This document shows, piece after piece, positions 5,571 through 6,396 of a stretch of 6,396 bases of DNA. Position 1 is the first letter of the stretch; each line of letters begins with the position of its first letter. A program made the translations under genes and the position numbers. The notes below the pieces were generated by a model. It worked only from the letters and a program-made list of their open reading frames with translations. It did not search any database and was not told the origin of the DNA. Source of the stretch: Gammaproteobacteria bacterium (GTDB taxonomy: Bacteria; Pseudomonadota; Gammaproteobacteria; Thiohalomonadales; Thiohalomonadaceae); NCBI GenBank assembly GCA_015232955.1, contig JADFYS010000116.1, positions 1-6,396 on the forward strand, given 5' to 3'.

Positions 5571-6274
5571 AATATGTACAAAACCCGCTCCCGTTTCATC
5601 TGGAGGAGGCACTAACATTTGCCAATTTTGAGGTGGGTCGTAATGGTGAACTGATCTCACAGCTCAAAGATCCTACGGTCTCTTTTCTCTTTCTGCAGGG
5701 GGAGGGGGGGTGTGGAAAAAGTCATCTGCTGCAGGCGGTCTGTTCTGCGGCTTCAGCGCGGGGGGAGATAGCCCGATTTCTCCCACTACAACAGCTGTTT
5801 GCGCTGGGCGCTTCGGTGCTCGAAGGGATCGAAGGTAGTGCCGTAGTGGCCATCGATGACCTGCAGCAGATCGCGGGTGTTGCCGCGTGGGAAGAGGCGC
5901 TGTTTCACCTCTATAACCGGATGCGTGAAGGTGGAGGGAGAGTGCTGGTGAGTGGAGATGCGCTTCCGGCAGCGCTCGGGATCACCACTCCGGATCTTCT
6001 CTCTCGACTGCAGTGGGGGACGATCTACACCATCGCCCCGCTCGGAGACGAGGCGCGGGGGCGTGTAATGCAGCGACTTGCCAAGGTGCAGGGGCTACAG
6101 CTCTCCGATGCGGTGGTGCGTTACCTTCTGCTACGGGTACCCCGCACCATGCCGCAGCTGCTAGAGTTGATTCAGGGGCTGGATTACGCATCTATGGCGA
6201 CAAAACGGCGGTTAACCGTCCCTTTTGTCCGAGACTATCTGGCACAAAGAGAGTCGGAAGCCTCTGCTCCGTGA
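5567..6274 (+). CDS. hda: DnaA regulatory inactivator Hda (DnaA-homologous AAA+ protein)
   Basis: With the DNA-loaded beta clamp, Hda stimulates hydrolysis of DnaA-bound ATP (RIDA), limiting initiation to once per cycle. The 235 residues match E. coli Hda over the whole length. The N-terminus has QNPLPF (5-10), the expected clamp-binding hexapeptide corresponding to QLSLPL. Walker A is GEGGCGKS (45-52), Walker B VVAIDDLQ (93-100), the sensor 1 region VLVSGDALP (126-134), the arginine finger probably Arg147 in SRLQWG, and the sensor 2 arginine probably Arg193 in VPRTMPQL. Like other Hda proteins it lacks DnaA's DNA-binding domain IV. The conserved TKRRLTVPFVRDYL closes the AAA+ lid. The ATG overlaps the stop of the AI-2E gene, so hda expression is tied to the two upstream membrane and exported proteins. 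It is the last gene visible in the operon. Confidence 0.96.
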   Translation: MKYVQNPLPFHLEEALTFANFEVGRNGELISQLKDPTVSFLFLQGEGGCGKSHLLQAVCSAASARGEIARFLPLQQLFALGASVLEGIEGSAVVAIDDLQQIAGVAAWEEALFHLYNRMREGGGRVLVSGDALPAALGITTPDLLSRLQWGTIYTIAPLGDEARGRVMQRLAKVQGLQLSDAVVRYLLLRVPRTMPQLLELIQGLDYASMATKRRLTVPFVRDYLAQRESEASAP

Positions 6275-6396
6275 GCGTTTTCAGGGTTCTTGGGTATATA
6301 TACTAATGCCGTTCCCGAAGGTAACCATTCACTCCCCTAGCCTGTTTTAGCCCTCACCCCGACCCTCTCCCAATGGGAGAGGGGGATTTAAGGAAG
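6275..6396. other. Non-coding region downstream of hda
   Basis: These 122 bases run to the window edge. They contain GTATATATAC (a short AT palindrome near 6293-6302) and then a GC-rich hairpin repeat. No open frame of interest and no classical stem-plus-T-run terminator directly follows hda. The hairpin at 6363-6383 may stall or end transcription, although no U tract follows it. Confidence 0.5.
6351..6385. repeat. Dispersed 'CCCTCACCCC-CCCTCTCCC' hairpin element
   Basis: CCCTCACCCC is followed by a perfect 9-bp inverted repeat: CCCTCTCCC (6363-6371), AAT loop, GGGAGAGGG (6375-6383). This composition and order match a short intergenic sequence that recurs in many gammaproteobacterial genomes and is often REP-like. 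It would form a stable stem in RNA or single-stranded DNA. Membership in that class is from memory of the motif; the copy number in this genome is not visible from one window. The element may continue beyond the edge. Confidence 0.65.

Overview
The window is an ordinary-looking stretch of chromosome from a gammaproteobacterium. SodB, PurM, PurN and Hda all resemble their Escherichia coli counterparts closely. The neighbourhood purM-purN beside a perM-type gene and hda is also the one seen around hda in many Gammaproteobacteria; in E. coli perM, hda and purMN lie near one another. The genus cannot be named from this sequence. There are seven protein genes and no tRNA, rRNA, CRISPR array, transposase or phage gene.

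Layout. The left half (about 74-3032) is a minus-strand block read in the order purM, purN, sodB, glycosyltransferase. The first two genes make purine precursors (AIR synthetase and GAR formyltransferase). The third is an iron superoxide dismutase. The last is a TIGR04283-type family 2 glycosyltransferase. Spacing is tight: a GTGA overlap between purM and purN, 27 bp before sodB, and a CTGA overlap into the glycosyltransferase if it starts at CTG. A divergent intergenic region (3033-3414) follows. It holds an AT-rich promoter zone, a 16-bp inverted repeat and a 10-bp tandem repeat. The right half (3415-6274) is a plus-strand block: a secreted DUF2066 protein of unknown function, an AI-2E/PerM-type membrane protein, and hda, the DnaA-regulatory AAA+ protein. 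Both junctions in this block are 4-base stop/start overlaps (GTGA, ATGA), so the three genes almost certainly form one operon. After hda lies non-coding DNA ending in a GC-rich hairpin of the 'CCCTCACCCC...CCCTCTCCC' kind found dispersed in many proteobacterial genomes.

I see no clearly new biological system. The most useful observations are: the likely non-canonical CTG start of the glycosyltransferase; the purM upstream architecture (a dyad inside a 19-bp promoter spacer, plus helically phased 10-bp repeats); the linkage of sodB to purine genes; and the translational coupling of an uncharacterised exported protein to the replication regulator Hda.
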